From positions 1 to 35,149 of the forward strand of contig DQNS01000057.1 in NCBI GenBank assembly GCA_015659035.1: a stretch of DNA of 35,149 nucleotides, given 5' to 3'. The notes beneath the pieces were generated by a model. That model saw only the letters and a program-made list of their open reading frames with translations. It made no database searches and was not told the DNA's origin. Of this stretch, positions 1-6,657 are shown in pieces. The stretch is from Acidobacteriota bacterium (GTDB lineage: Bacteria; Acidobacteriota; Vicinamibacteria; Vicinamibacterales; UBA8438). Made by a program: the position numbers and the translations under genes. How positions within the stretch are numbered: position 1 is the first letter of the stretch; each line of letters starts with the position of its first letter.

Positions 1-13
1 GAGGGAGAGGGAG
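1..13. repeat. Edge-truncated copy of a G/A-rich intergenic repeat
   Basis: The first 13 bases (GAGGGAGAGGGAG) are identical to 6617-6629, the right end of the longer intergenic repeat at 6590-6629. The window edge cuts the rest, so this is only a probable second copy. Bases 14-87 hold no gene that I can support. Confidence 0.4.
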
Positions 14-87
14 CAACCGGAGCGGCGTTTTCACCGCCTGCCAGCGTAGTGCGCCGACCTGACGCTGCTGGCGAGGACAGCCGTTTC

Positions 88-1047
88 CTACACCAGCGCC
101 TGCTTCACGTAGTTGTAGCACCGTATGACTTCGTCGACGGGCGACCCGGAGCCCCGGTACTCGTACTCGACGTGCGCGCGAATCGGCCATCGCTCGCGTT
201 GGAGCAGCTGCAGAACTTCGCGGATCGGCGTGTCACCGGTGCCCCAGGGCACGTTGGCACCCTGGTCACGCCGGCGGTCCTTCAGGTGCAGGTTCGAGAT
301 CGACGCATGATGCTCGCGTAGATACGCGACCGGGTCGTAATTTGCGGCCGTGAAGTGCCCGATGTCGAGGTTGACCTTGACATACGGGGAGAGCGCCATC
401 GCGGCCGCGAAGCTCTCCGGTCTCGCGAACTCGTTCGGGTCCGAGATGTTCGAGTGGTTGTGCACGGCAACCACCATCTGGTGTCGTGCAGCGAAGGGGA
501 CGACCCGCTTCATCGCCGAGAGGGTAGACGAGGCGGTGATGATCTCGGCACCGAGCGCGCGCGCGATCTCGAAACCGCGGTCGATCTCGTCGTCCGAGAA
601 CGAGTCGTTGAAGCTGTAGTTGAAGCCGTAGATGGTGAGGCCGGCCGCCGTGAACCGGTCACGGATGGCCTCGAAATGCGAGAGCGGGGTCTCGACGCGC
701 CACCGGCGAAGCTCGTCACGCGCCTGCCGTCGTGCATCGGGGCTCGCGTCGCGACCGACCCCTGAGACCGGCTCGAGCATCGGCGACCAGAGCTCGCAGT
801 CGCCGATGCGGCAGCGGGTCATCGCCTGGATGATCGCCTCCGACTGGTCCTCACCTGGGGGCCAGACGGCCGTCCGATCGTGCTCAACGATGGCAACCGA
901 GCGGGGCAGGGCCCGGAAGCTATAGGTCTGCACCCCGATCTTCACACCGCCGACCGTCGAATCGATCTGCGCGGCCAGACGCCGCGGCAGCGCAAGCCCC
1001 CCAAGCGCCATGGCGCTGAGGGCGCCGAATTCACGTCTCGTGTACAT
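88..1047 (-). CDS. Tat-exported sugar phosphate isomerase/epimerase (TIM barrel, AP-endonuclease-2 fold)
   Basis: The 319-residue protein starts at the ATG at 1047, with GGAG about 8 nt upstream; a GTG one codon earlier is possible. It opens with a twin-arginine motif (TRREFGAL) and a hydrophobic stretch ending near AQ, so it is probably exported folded. The rest fits the xylose-isomerase-like TIM-barrel family (PF01261). The visible metal- and substrate-site patterns are VHNHSN in mid-chain, VNLDIGHF, NLHLKD and a C-terminal HVEYEY. Family members isomerise or epimerise sugars, inositols or their phosphates; the substrate cannot be read from sequence. It is the last gene of a minus-strand run behind the PQQ dehydrogenase and cytochrome c (about 97 nt gap), which suggests work on a periplasmic sugar or polyol. 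Confident on fold, unsure on substrate. Confidence 0.88.
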   Translation of the reverse strand: MYTRREFGALSAMALGGLALPRRLAAQIDSTVGGVKIGVQTYSFRALPRSVAIVEHDRTAVWPPGEDQSEAIIQAMTRCRIGDCELWSPMLEPVSGVGRDASPDARRQARDELRRWRVETPLSHFEAIRDRFTAAGLTIYGFNYSFNDSFSDDEIDRGFEIARALGAEIITASSTLSAMKRVVPFAARHQMVVAVHNHSNISDPNEFARPESFAAAMALSPYVKVNLDIGHFTAANYDPVAYLREHHASISNLHLKDRRRDQGANVPWGTGDTPIREVLQLLQRERWPIRAHVEYEYRGSGSPVDEVIRCYNYVKQALV

Positions 1048-1095
1048 CACGCGCTCTCCATTCTCGCTGCCGAGACTCCCGCAGGCTGCTGAACA

Positions 1096-1120
1096 CGGCG
1101 AAGCCCTCCGGCTTCTCCTG
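1096..1120 (-). repeat. Intergenic repeat copy A with stem-loop
   Basis: On the minus strand this 25-mer reads CAGGAGAAGC, then CGGAGGGCTTCGCCG, and matches 10501-10525 (plus strand) at 23 of 25 positions. Bases 1100-1115 form a perfect 6-bp stem with a 4-nt loop (GAAGCC-CTCC-GGCTTC on the plus strand). Both copies sit just upstream of a gene encoding a Tat signal and are preceded by CAGGAGGCAGGAGA-like purine repeats. Confidence 0.55.
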
Positions 1121-1144
1121 CCTCCTGACTCCTTCGGGCTCTCT

Positions 1145-2812
1145 CTAATACATCACGAACGCATACAGCTGTCGGCCGGAGGCGACCAGCACATGCTGGC
1201 GCCCATCGATCAGATAGGTCTGCGGCGCGTTCGAGATGTTCCCGATGCGTGTGTGCCAGAGCAGATCGCCGTCGGCTGCATCGAACGCCACGAAGTTGCC
1301 GCTGCCGTCGCCCGTGAACACCAGGCCGCCCGCCGTGGTCAACACGCCGGCGCCGCCACCGCCACCGATCGGCCAGGCGTGGCGCCATGCGGTCTCGCCG
1401 GTGCGGTAGTCGATGGCCGACAGCGCATTGCCACCCGAGCCAACCGTGATACGGTCTTTGCCCCCGAGTCCCATCGACCCACGTGGATCCAGCTCCGTCA
1501 GATACAGCAGGTTGAACCCGTTGTTCTCCTGCGTGTAGAACAGCCCCGTGTCCGGGTTGAACGCCGGCGGCTGCCAGTTGGCCACGCCACCCTCGACCGG
1601 TGACACCAGCGCCCCCGGAACGATCGCTTCCTTCGCCGGATGCGGATTCGGAGACCCGTTCTCGCGGATGTGGCTCGCCCAATTCGACGTCGCGCCGTAT
1701 CGGGTCGTCACGATATGCTCGCCGGTCACCCGGTCGAGGGTGAAGAAATAGCCGTTCCGCGCCGCCGTCGACACGAGCTTCCGGGGCACCCCGTCGATGA
1801 CGCCGTCGATCAGGATCGGCGTCTGCGCCGAATCCCAGTCGTGCGTATCGTGCGGTGAGGTCTGGAAGTACCACGCCATCTCGCCGGTGTCGACATCGAC
1901 GGCGATGAGCGTGCAGGTGAACAGATTGTCACCGCGGCGCGCGACGCCGGTGTACCCGGGTGTCGGGTTCCCGGTGCCGAAGATGTAGTAGTTGGTCTCG
2001 GGGTCGTACGCCCCCGGTACCCAGACCTGCCCGCCGCCGTGTCGAGCCGCGTCGAGGGTCGGCCAGGTGTCGAGCCCCGGGTCGTCCGGGCTCATCGGGA
2101 CGGTATAGAACTTCCACCGCAGCTCGCCGGTCTCCGGGTCGAACGACTGGAGAAAGCCGGGTGCATCGAGGTCGTTGCCGGTCCCGACCAGCAGATGGTC
2201 GCCGACCACGATCGGCGCCATGGTCGAAAAATACTGCTCCTCGAAGCTGGCGATCTCGGTGTGCCAACGCTCTTCACCGGTCCGCGCGTCGAGCGAGACG
2301 AGGTAGTTGTCGACCGTCTCGAAGATCAGCGAGTCGCGCCACAGCGCCGCGCCGCGATTGCCGATGTGGGGCCCTCCCCGCGTTTTCCAGAAGTAATGCC
2401 ATCGTTCGCCGCCGTCGCGCACGTCGAGCGCCCAAACATGGTCGGGCGCCGTCACGTAGAGGAGGTCGTCGACCTGCAGGATGGAGCCCTTGATACGCTG
2501 CGAGCCGATGGCGAAGTCGCCGGTCCCCTCGCCGCCGACAAACGTCGGCGCATTGGCGCCCTCGAGGGCCGGTGTCCCGGTATCCAACTGCCTGGTCCAC
2601 GCGAGCGTCAGACGCGAGACGTTGTCGGTGGTCACCTGCGTGAGTCCACTGTAGCGACGGCCGCTGTAATCACCCGAATAGGTGGGCCACGACTCTGCCA
2701 GCGGCGCGAGGAGCGACGCCGGGTCCAGGCCACCACGTTCCTGCGCAAGCGACACAGCCGGCACGACGATGACTGCAACGGCGAGCGCGACACATACAGG
2801 CTTCAATGTCAT
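1145..2812 (-). CDS. PQQ-dependent alcohol-type dehydrogenase (quinoprotein beta-propeller)
   Basis: The 555-residue protein has a signal peptide (about residues 1-23, ending SLAQ) and then an eight-bladed-type quinoprotein propeller. Blade repeats with the pattern A-x-D-x-x-T-G-E-x-x-W recur (ALDVRDGGERW, SLDARTGEERW, AVDVDTGEMAW, AIDYRTGETAW). The family hallmark HDTHDWDSAQTPIL occurs in mid-chain and carries the conserved Asp region near PQQ and the metal. WQPPAFNPDTGLFYTQ is also typical of methanol/ethanol-type quinoproteins. It should oxidise an alcohol or sugar in the periplasm and pass electrons to cytochrome c. Its ATG overlaps the stop of the dihaem cytochrome gene by 4 nt (ATGA), implying translational coupling and a working pair. 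I see no vicinal CysCys pair, unlike classical MxaF. The exact substrate is unknown. Confidence 0.92.
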   Translation of the reverse strand: MTLKPVCVALAVAVIVVPAVSLAQERGGLDPASLLAPLAESWPTYSGDYSGRRYSGLTQVTTDNVSRLTLAWTRQLDTGTPALEGANAPTFVGGEGTGDFAIGSQRIKGSILQVDDLLYVTAPDHVWALDVRDGGERWHYFWKTRGGPHIGNRGAALWRDSLIFETVDNYLVSLDARTGEERWHTEIASFEEQYFSTMAPIVVGDHLLVGTGNDLDAPGFLQSFDPETGELRWKFYTVPMSPDDPGLDTWPTLDAARHGGGQVWVPGAYDPETNYYIFGTGNPTPGYTGVARRGDNLFTCTLIAVDVDTGEMAWYFQTSPHDTHDWDSAQTPILIDGVIDGVPRKLVSTAARNGYFFTLDRVTGEHIVTTRYGATSNWASHIRENGSPNPHPAKEAIVPGALVSPVEGGVANWQPPAFNPDTGLFYTQENNGFNLLYLTELDPRGSMGLGGKDRITVGSGGNALSAIDYRTGETAWRHAWPIGGGGGAGVLTTAGGLVFTGDGSGNFVAFDAADGDLLWHTRIGNISNAPQTYLIDGRQHVLVASGRQLYAFVMY

Positions 2813-3651
2813 TGGAGAGTAACCAGATAGGCGGTGACGTTGTGAATGTCCTCGTCGCTGTAGCGGGGCAACATCTCCCGGTGGGTGGCCAGCGGGTCGT
2901 CCACCTCCACCACCGGCGTGTCACCGTGTCGGCTGAACGACCGATGCCGGCCGTCGGCCTCGGTGAGCACGACCAGGAAGTCGTTGAGCCGTTCGAGCCG
3001 GCCCACCACTCGCTCACCCGACGACTGGGTGACCGTCACGGTGATGGGAGGGCGGTCGGCGTTCCGTGCGCCACCCCTGACCCAGGTGTTCTGGAGCTGC
3101 TGCGCGCCGGGGATTCTTGCTCCGATGCCCTGCAGGTCACCCGTCGGCGAATGACACGAGGCGCACCTGGCGGCGAAGTAGGTCTGCCCGGCCGCCGCAT
3201 CGCCCACGAGAATATCGAGCTCGACTTCATCACCCAGCGGCGGTCCACCCTGGCGGGACGCGGTGCCGAGCACGTCGTGGATATACTCGACAACCGCTCG
3301 ACTGTCAGCGTCGGACAGCGGCTGGGGCGGCATGCTGGACCCGCCGGCGCCTGATTGGCCGTCGCGGATGACCGGCAGCATCTCCTCGCCCCGCTGATCC
3401 CTCAGCACCAGTTGTGAGCGGAGCAGATTCGGCCCTCCGAGATCACCGCCTCGGAGGTCGAGGCCGTGACAGGCGCGACAGTTGATGCCGTACAGCGCCT
3501 GACCGCGGGCGATCAGCTCGGGATCACCGGGTGGACGCTGGAGGGCCGGATACAGCTGCTGGCTACGGTCCTGACCCGCCGGCGCGGCGTGCGCCCCGAC
3601 CTGAACAGCCACGCCGGTCAGGATCACCGCACAGTATGTCAAGGCACGCAT
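2809..3651 (-). CDS. Dihaem c-type cytochrome, partner of the PQQ dehydrogenase
   Basis: The 280-residue secreted protein has a signal peptide ending around HAAPA. It has two haem-binding motifs: C58-RA-C61-H62 and C163-AS-C166-H167. Met107 (SSMPPQPLSD) and Met260 (EMLPRYSDED) are the likely distal ligands. The second module carries an insert (about residues 190-250, GERVVGRLERLNDFLVVLTEADG). An open frame continues upstream to 4230, but that part overlaps other genes and lacks cytochrome features. I therefore chose the ATG at 3651, directly before a good signal sequence. The stop overlaps the start of the PQQ dehydrogenase by 4 nt. Inferred role: electron acceptor for the quinoprotein, passing electrons toward a terminal oxidase. 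Confidence 0.93.
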   Translation of the reverse strand: MRALTYCAVILTGVAVQVGAHAAPAGQDRSQQLYPALQRPPGDPELIARGQALYGINCRACHGLDLRGGDLGGPNLLRSQLVLRDQRGEEMLPVIRDGQSGAGGSSMPPQPLSDADSRAVVEYIHDVLGTASRQGGPPLGDEVELDILVGDAAAGQTYFAARCASCHSPTGDLQGIGARIPGAQQLQNTWVRGGARNADRPPITVTVTQSSGERVVGRLERLNDFLVVLTEADGRHRSFSRHGDTPVVEVDDPLATHREMLPRYSDEDIHNVTAYLVTLQ

Positions 3652-3745
3652 GCCGCCGATTATACGCTCACAACGGCGGCAGACCCTTATTCCCGGCGAA
3701 GCGGTGGTGGCGCAGCCTGGTCGAGTCCTCGCGTACTGGTCGAGA

Positions 3746-3946
3746 TCAGCGACCAGGCTCCCGCCGCACGAAGCCCGCACAGTCCGTGACCGGCAGGACG
3801 GGGTACTTCGCATAGCGGTGGTCCACGGCAGACAACCCGCACAGGTAATAGATATTCCCGTCGTCGCTCGTGATGATGCGAACGTTGCGGCAACGACCGC
3901 ACAGACCGGCGGGACAGGGCGCATCCTCGGAGTCACGACTGTCCAC
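3746..3946 (-). CDS. Small four-cysteine protein (putative metal-binding, 66 aa)
   Basis: A short frame within a longer open frame encodes cysteines at about positions 16, 19, 36 and 56 (pattern C-x2-C-x16-C-x19-C) in GRCRNVRIITS, YYLCGLSAVD and PVTDCAGF. It resembles a widespread family of roughly 60-residue conserved hypothetical proteins with a CxxC knuckle and a CxGF-like end. I chose the GTG at 3946 because GAGGT lies 6 nt upstream and the cysteine-rich core follows. That start overlaps the stop of the upstream binding-protein gene (3933) by 14 nt, so the two are probably co-translated. Function unknown; zinc or iron binding is a guess from the cysteines. The 94 nt between it and the cytochrome gene show nothing obvious. 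Confidence 0.66.
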   Translation of the reverse strand: MDSRDSEDAPCPAGLCGRCRNVRIITSDDGNIYYLCGLSAVDHRYAKYPVLPVTDCAGFVRREPGR

Positions 3947-4841
3947 GAGCTGACCTCGGTGTCCACGTGGTCGTCGGTCGTGCTGGCGGCGTCGACACTC
4001 CCGCGGGAAGATCCGTGCGCTCTTCGCAGGCCAGCAAGGGATCCGGTGCGACGCCCACGGTGTGGGCGATAAGCCTGTGTAGTTGCCTGAGTCCTTCGGT
4101 GAGCGCCGCGGGACCAGGTTGCAGGATGTAGGTCGATTTGATCTCGTAGACATGACCGTGTTGGACGGCGGCGGTCCGGTGCCAGTCGGGCCGGGTCTCG
4201 ATGGTCTTCTTCCGAACCGCCTTGCCGCACCAGGAAGCGATGATGAGCTCAGGGTCTCGGGCTACGACCTCCGCCGGACTCACGACCCGATTGGTCGCCA
4301 GGCTCTCGGTCCTCAGCTCCGGAAACAGTGTTGCACCGCCGGCGATGTCAATCAGTTCGTCGACCCACCGAATCCCCGAGATCAACGGGTCGTCCCACTC
4401 CTCGAAAAAAACCCGCGGCCGAAACGGAAACGCCTCGGCTGCTCGACGCGCCGTCTCGAGACCAGCCGCCAGCTCATTGGCCAGCGCGTCAGCGCGCTCC
4501 ACGCGTCCGACGATGCCACCCAGCATGCGCACCATCTGGAGGATCTCCGCCACGCTGCGTTGATTGAACGTGAACACCGGCAGCCCGCGGCGAATCAGCT
4601 CGGCGGTGATGTCGGCCTGCAGATCGGAGAAGGCCAGCACCAGGTCTGGTCGCAGCGCCTCGATCTTGTCGAATCGCGCGTTGATGAATGCGGAGACCTT
4701 GGGCTTGGAACGTGCCTCCGGCGGCCGGACCGTATAGCCCGAGATGCCGACGACGCGGTCCCCTTCGCCGAGCCGATAGAGGGTTTCGGTCGTCTCCTCC
4801 GTGAGGCAGACGATCCGTTCAGGGAATCCCGAAAGCACCAT
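3933..4841 (-). CDS. BtuF/FhuD-like substrate-binding protein (cobalamin-binding type)
   Basis: The 302-residue protein fits the periplasmic binding protein family of vitamin B12 and iron-siderophore ABC transporters. It opens RIVCLTEETTETLYRLGEGDRVVGIS, has KIEALRPDLVLAF in the first lobe, the long connecting helix (MVRMLGGIVGRVERADAL), and the second-lobe pattern FEEWDDPLISGIRWVDELIDIAGG. The start at 4841 places the family core immediately after the Met; no signal peptide is visible. No permease or ATPase gene lies nearby. Members of this soluble, orphan type are often annotated as cobalamin-binding proteins. Upstream codons of the open frame to 4991 look non-coding. The C-terminal 30 residues (rich in Pro, Thr and Arg) look disordered. 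It heads the minus-strand cluster. Ligand uncertain. Confidence 0.82.
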   Translation of the reverse strand: MVLSGFPERIVCLTEETTETLYRLGEGDRVVGISGYTVRPPEARSKPKVSAFINARFDKIEALRPDLVLAFSDLQADITAELIRRGLPVFTFNQRSVAEILQMVRMLGGIVGRVERADALANELAAGLETARRAAEAFPFRPRVFFEEWDDPLISGIRWVDELIDIAGGATLFPELRTESLATNRVVSPAEVVARDPELIIASWCGKAVRKKTIETRPDWHRTAAVQHGHVYEIKSTYILQPGPAALTEGLRQLHRLIAHTVGVAPDPLLACEERTDLPAGVSTPPARPTTTWTPRSARGQS

Positions 4842-5009
4842 GACGATTCCGGAAGGCCGAAGACGGCGGTGCCGCCCACGCAGGCACCGCCATCGTGGAA
4901 CGAACCGGCATGATTCTACCTGGGCGAGAGTCCTGTCCGGGAGGTGCGCTCCGAGCAGAGTAGTCGCCCCGCAGCGATCCGGGGCGCTCATCGCGTGATC
5001 GGATGCCCG

Positions 5010-6386
5010 TCAGTCGTAGTCGGCGGCAGCAAGCGAGACGCGGATAATCTCGTCGTCGTTTCGCATGACGAGATGGCGGTTCGCGTAGGCGGGGTGGGAC
5101 CAGACGACCCCACGGTCGCCCCACCGGCCGGTGGCGCCGCCGCGCGTGCGGGTGGCCGGGGCAATGAGCCGCGTGCGGCCGATCTCGGTGTAGCCCTCCG
5201 GTGTGAGGCGGGCCAGGATCAGCTCACCGGAGTCGTTGGTCACGAAGACCCGGTCGCCGTGCTGGACGAAGAAGGCGGCACCCCAACGCTCTTGCCCGAC
5301 CAGCTCGATGGTCTCCCAGACCCGCTCACCGGTGCGCGCATCGAGACACCGCAGCTCGCCATAACTGCCAACGCCGTAGACGTAGTCGCCGATGATGAGC
5401 GGGGTCGTGATGAGCGCATGCAGGCCATCGGTCTGGCCCGGCAGCTCACTGCGGCTCTGCCCCCTCCAGAGTTCTTCCGCCGCCGGCCGATCGCTGTCGA
5501 GCCGGAGCATCAGTGACCCGCGAAAGAAATGGGTGACCAGCAAATAGGGACCCCTCGAGACCGGGGTGGCCACGGTCATGCCGCCGATCGGCCACTCGTG
5601 CTCCCAGTAGACAGCCCCGTTTTCCGGGTCGAGCGAGCTGACCCCGCGGGGGTGCCAGAGCATGAGCTGGCGCACGCCGCCCGCCTCGTAGATCATCGGG
5701 GCGCTGTACCCCGTCTCGGACACCAGCGGCAGGGCGCGCCAGATCTCGTCACCGGTCCGCTTGTCGAAGGCGACGATCAGCGCGTCGGGCTCGCCGCCCA
5801 CCACCACGATGAGCCGGTTCCCGTCGACGAGCGGCGAGCTGCTGACACCGTACACCGGTACGGTTGTGCCGTACTCGGCCACGGTGTCGACCTGCCAGAC
5901 GACCGCGCCGGTCGCGATGTCGAAAGAAAGGATCATCCCGGCGGCCCCGACCACGTAGACCCGGTTACCGTCTACGCTCGGGGTCGCGCGCGGCCCCGTC
6001 GCGAACGTGATGTGGATGTTGCGATAGGTGGCGGGCCACTCCTGGGCCCACAACAGCTCGCCGGTCTCCTCGTCGAGACACAGCAGCCGTTCGGCACCGT
6101 CCATCGTGCGGGAGCCTGGATCCTCCTGATAGTCGAGCACGAAGACCTGGCCGCCGGCGACCACCGGCCCGGCGAACCCGGCCCGGATCGGCACCCGCCA
6201 GGCCACCTGCAGTCCAGTGTCGGGAAACTGGTCGACGATGCCGGTCTCGGTCCAGACCCCGAGCCGGGTCGGCCCACGCCACTGGGGCCAATCGTCGGCA
6301 TCCGCTGTCGCCGCGAGCAGGAATAGCGCGAGACAGGACACCGTCAGGTGTCGCAAGCGCGGGTGAGACGGAAGGTGCACGTGCAT
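5010..6386 (-). CDS. Secreted PQQ-like beta-propeller protein, paralogue 1
   Basis: The 458-residue protein has a signal peptide (LTVSCLALFLLAATADA) followed by the DDWPQWRGP entry motif of secreted PQQ-like (BamB-type) repeat proteins. Propeller blades recur (CLDEETGELLW, SFDIATGAVVW, AFDKRTGDEIW, SLDPENGAVYW, CLDARTGERVW). It ends HPAYANRHLVMRNDDEIIRV. The start at 6386 was chosen for the signal peptide; no good Shine-Dalgarno precedes it. It lies downstream of the DUF5916 gene on the same strand (271 nt gap). It is a close paralogue of 9089-10465, with the same length and collinear motifs. No haem motif or catalytic quinoprotein residue is evident, so it may be a non-enzymatic scaffold or an enzyme of unknown substrate. 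The 168 nt after its stop hold nothing recognisable. Confidence 0.85.
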   Translation of the reverse strand: MHVHLPSHPRLRHLTVSCLALFLLAATADADDWPQWRGPTRLGVWTETGIVDQFPDTGLQVAWRVPIRAGFAGPVVAGGQVFVLDYQEDPGSRTMDGAERLLCLDEETGELLWAQEWPATYRNIHITFATGPRATPSVDGNRVYVVGAAGMILSFDIATGAVVWQVDTVAEYGTTVPVYGVSSSPLVDGNRLIVVVGGEPDALIVAFDKRTGDEIWRALPLVSETGYSAPMIYEAGGVRQLMLWHPRGVSSLDPENGAVYWEHEWPIGGMTVATPVSRGPYLLVTHFFRGSLMLRLDSDRPAAEELWRGQSRSELPGQTDGLHALITTPLIIGDYVYGVGSYGELRCLDARTGERVWETIELVGQERWGAAFFVQHGDRVFVTNDSGELILARLTPEGYTEIGRTRLIAPATRTRGGATGRWGDRGVVWSHPAYANRHLVMRNDDEIIRVSLAAADYD

Positions 6387-6589
6387 CCTGCGCGGAACTC
6401 GGAGGCGCGTTCGTCGCCTTGGTGATGAGAGCGCCCGCGGTGCGAGCACACGCTCCCACCCCGCTGCAACCGCTACCGGGTGTCTCGCGTCAGTTGAGCA
6501 GTGAAGCTCCGTCGGTGGTGGAGACGGTAGCCGATAGGCTGCAAACCTACCCCAGACTTCTGCCACAGGCAAGCCCTGCTAGAAAGCGC

Positions 6590-6629
6590 CCTGGCCCTCA
6601 CCCCGGCCCTCACCCGGAGGGAGAGGGAG
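6590..6629. repeat. Intergenic CCCTCACC/GGAGGGAGAGGG repeat
   Basis: The stretch has CCCTCACCCCGG, then CCCTCACCCGG, then GGAGGGAGAGGG: two direct CCCTCACCC units and a partly complementary purine-rich unit that can fold into a stem. Similar REP-like strings are common between genes in many GC-rich bacteria. The same 13-nt end occurs at window positions 1-13. The rest of 6387-6657 shows no gene. Confidence 0.55.
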
Positions 6630-6657
6630 ATGCAGGAGTGGTTCTTTCATCAGCTCT

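Noticed and set aside
3652-4230. N-terminal extension of the cytochrome frame
   Set aside because: It overlaps the small Cys protein and the BtuF-like gene and would bury the signal peptide; ATG 3651 explains the data better.
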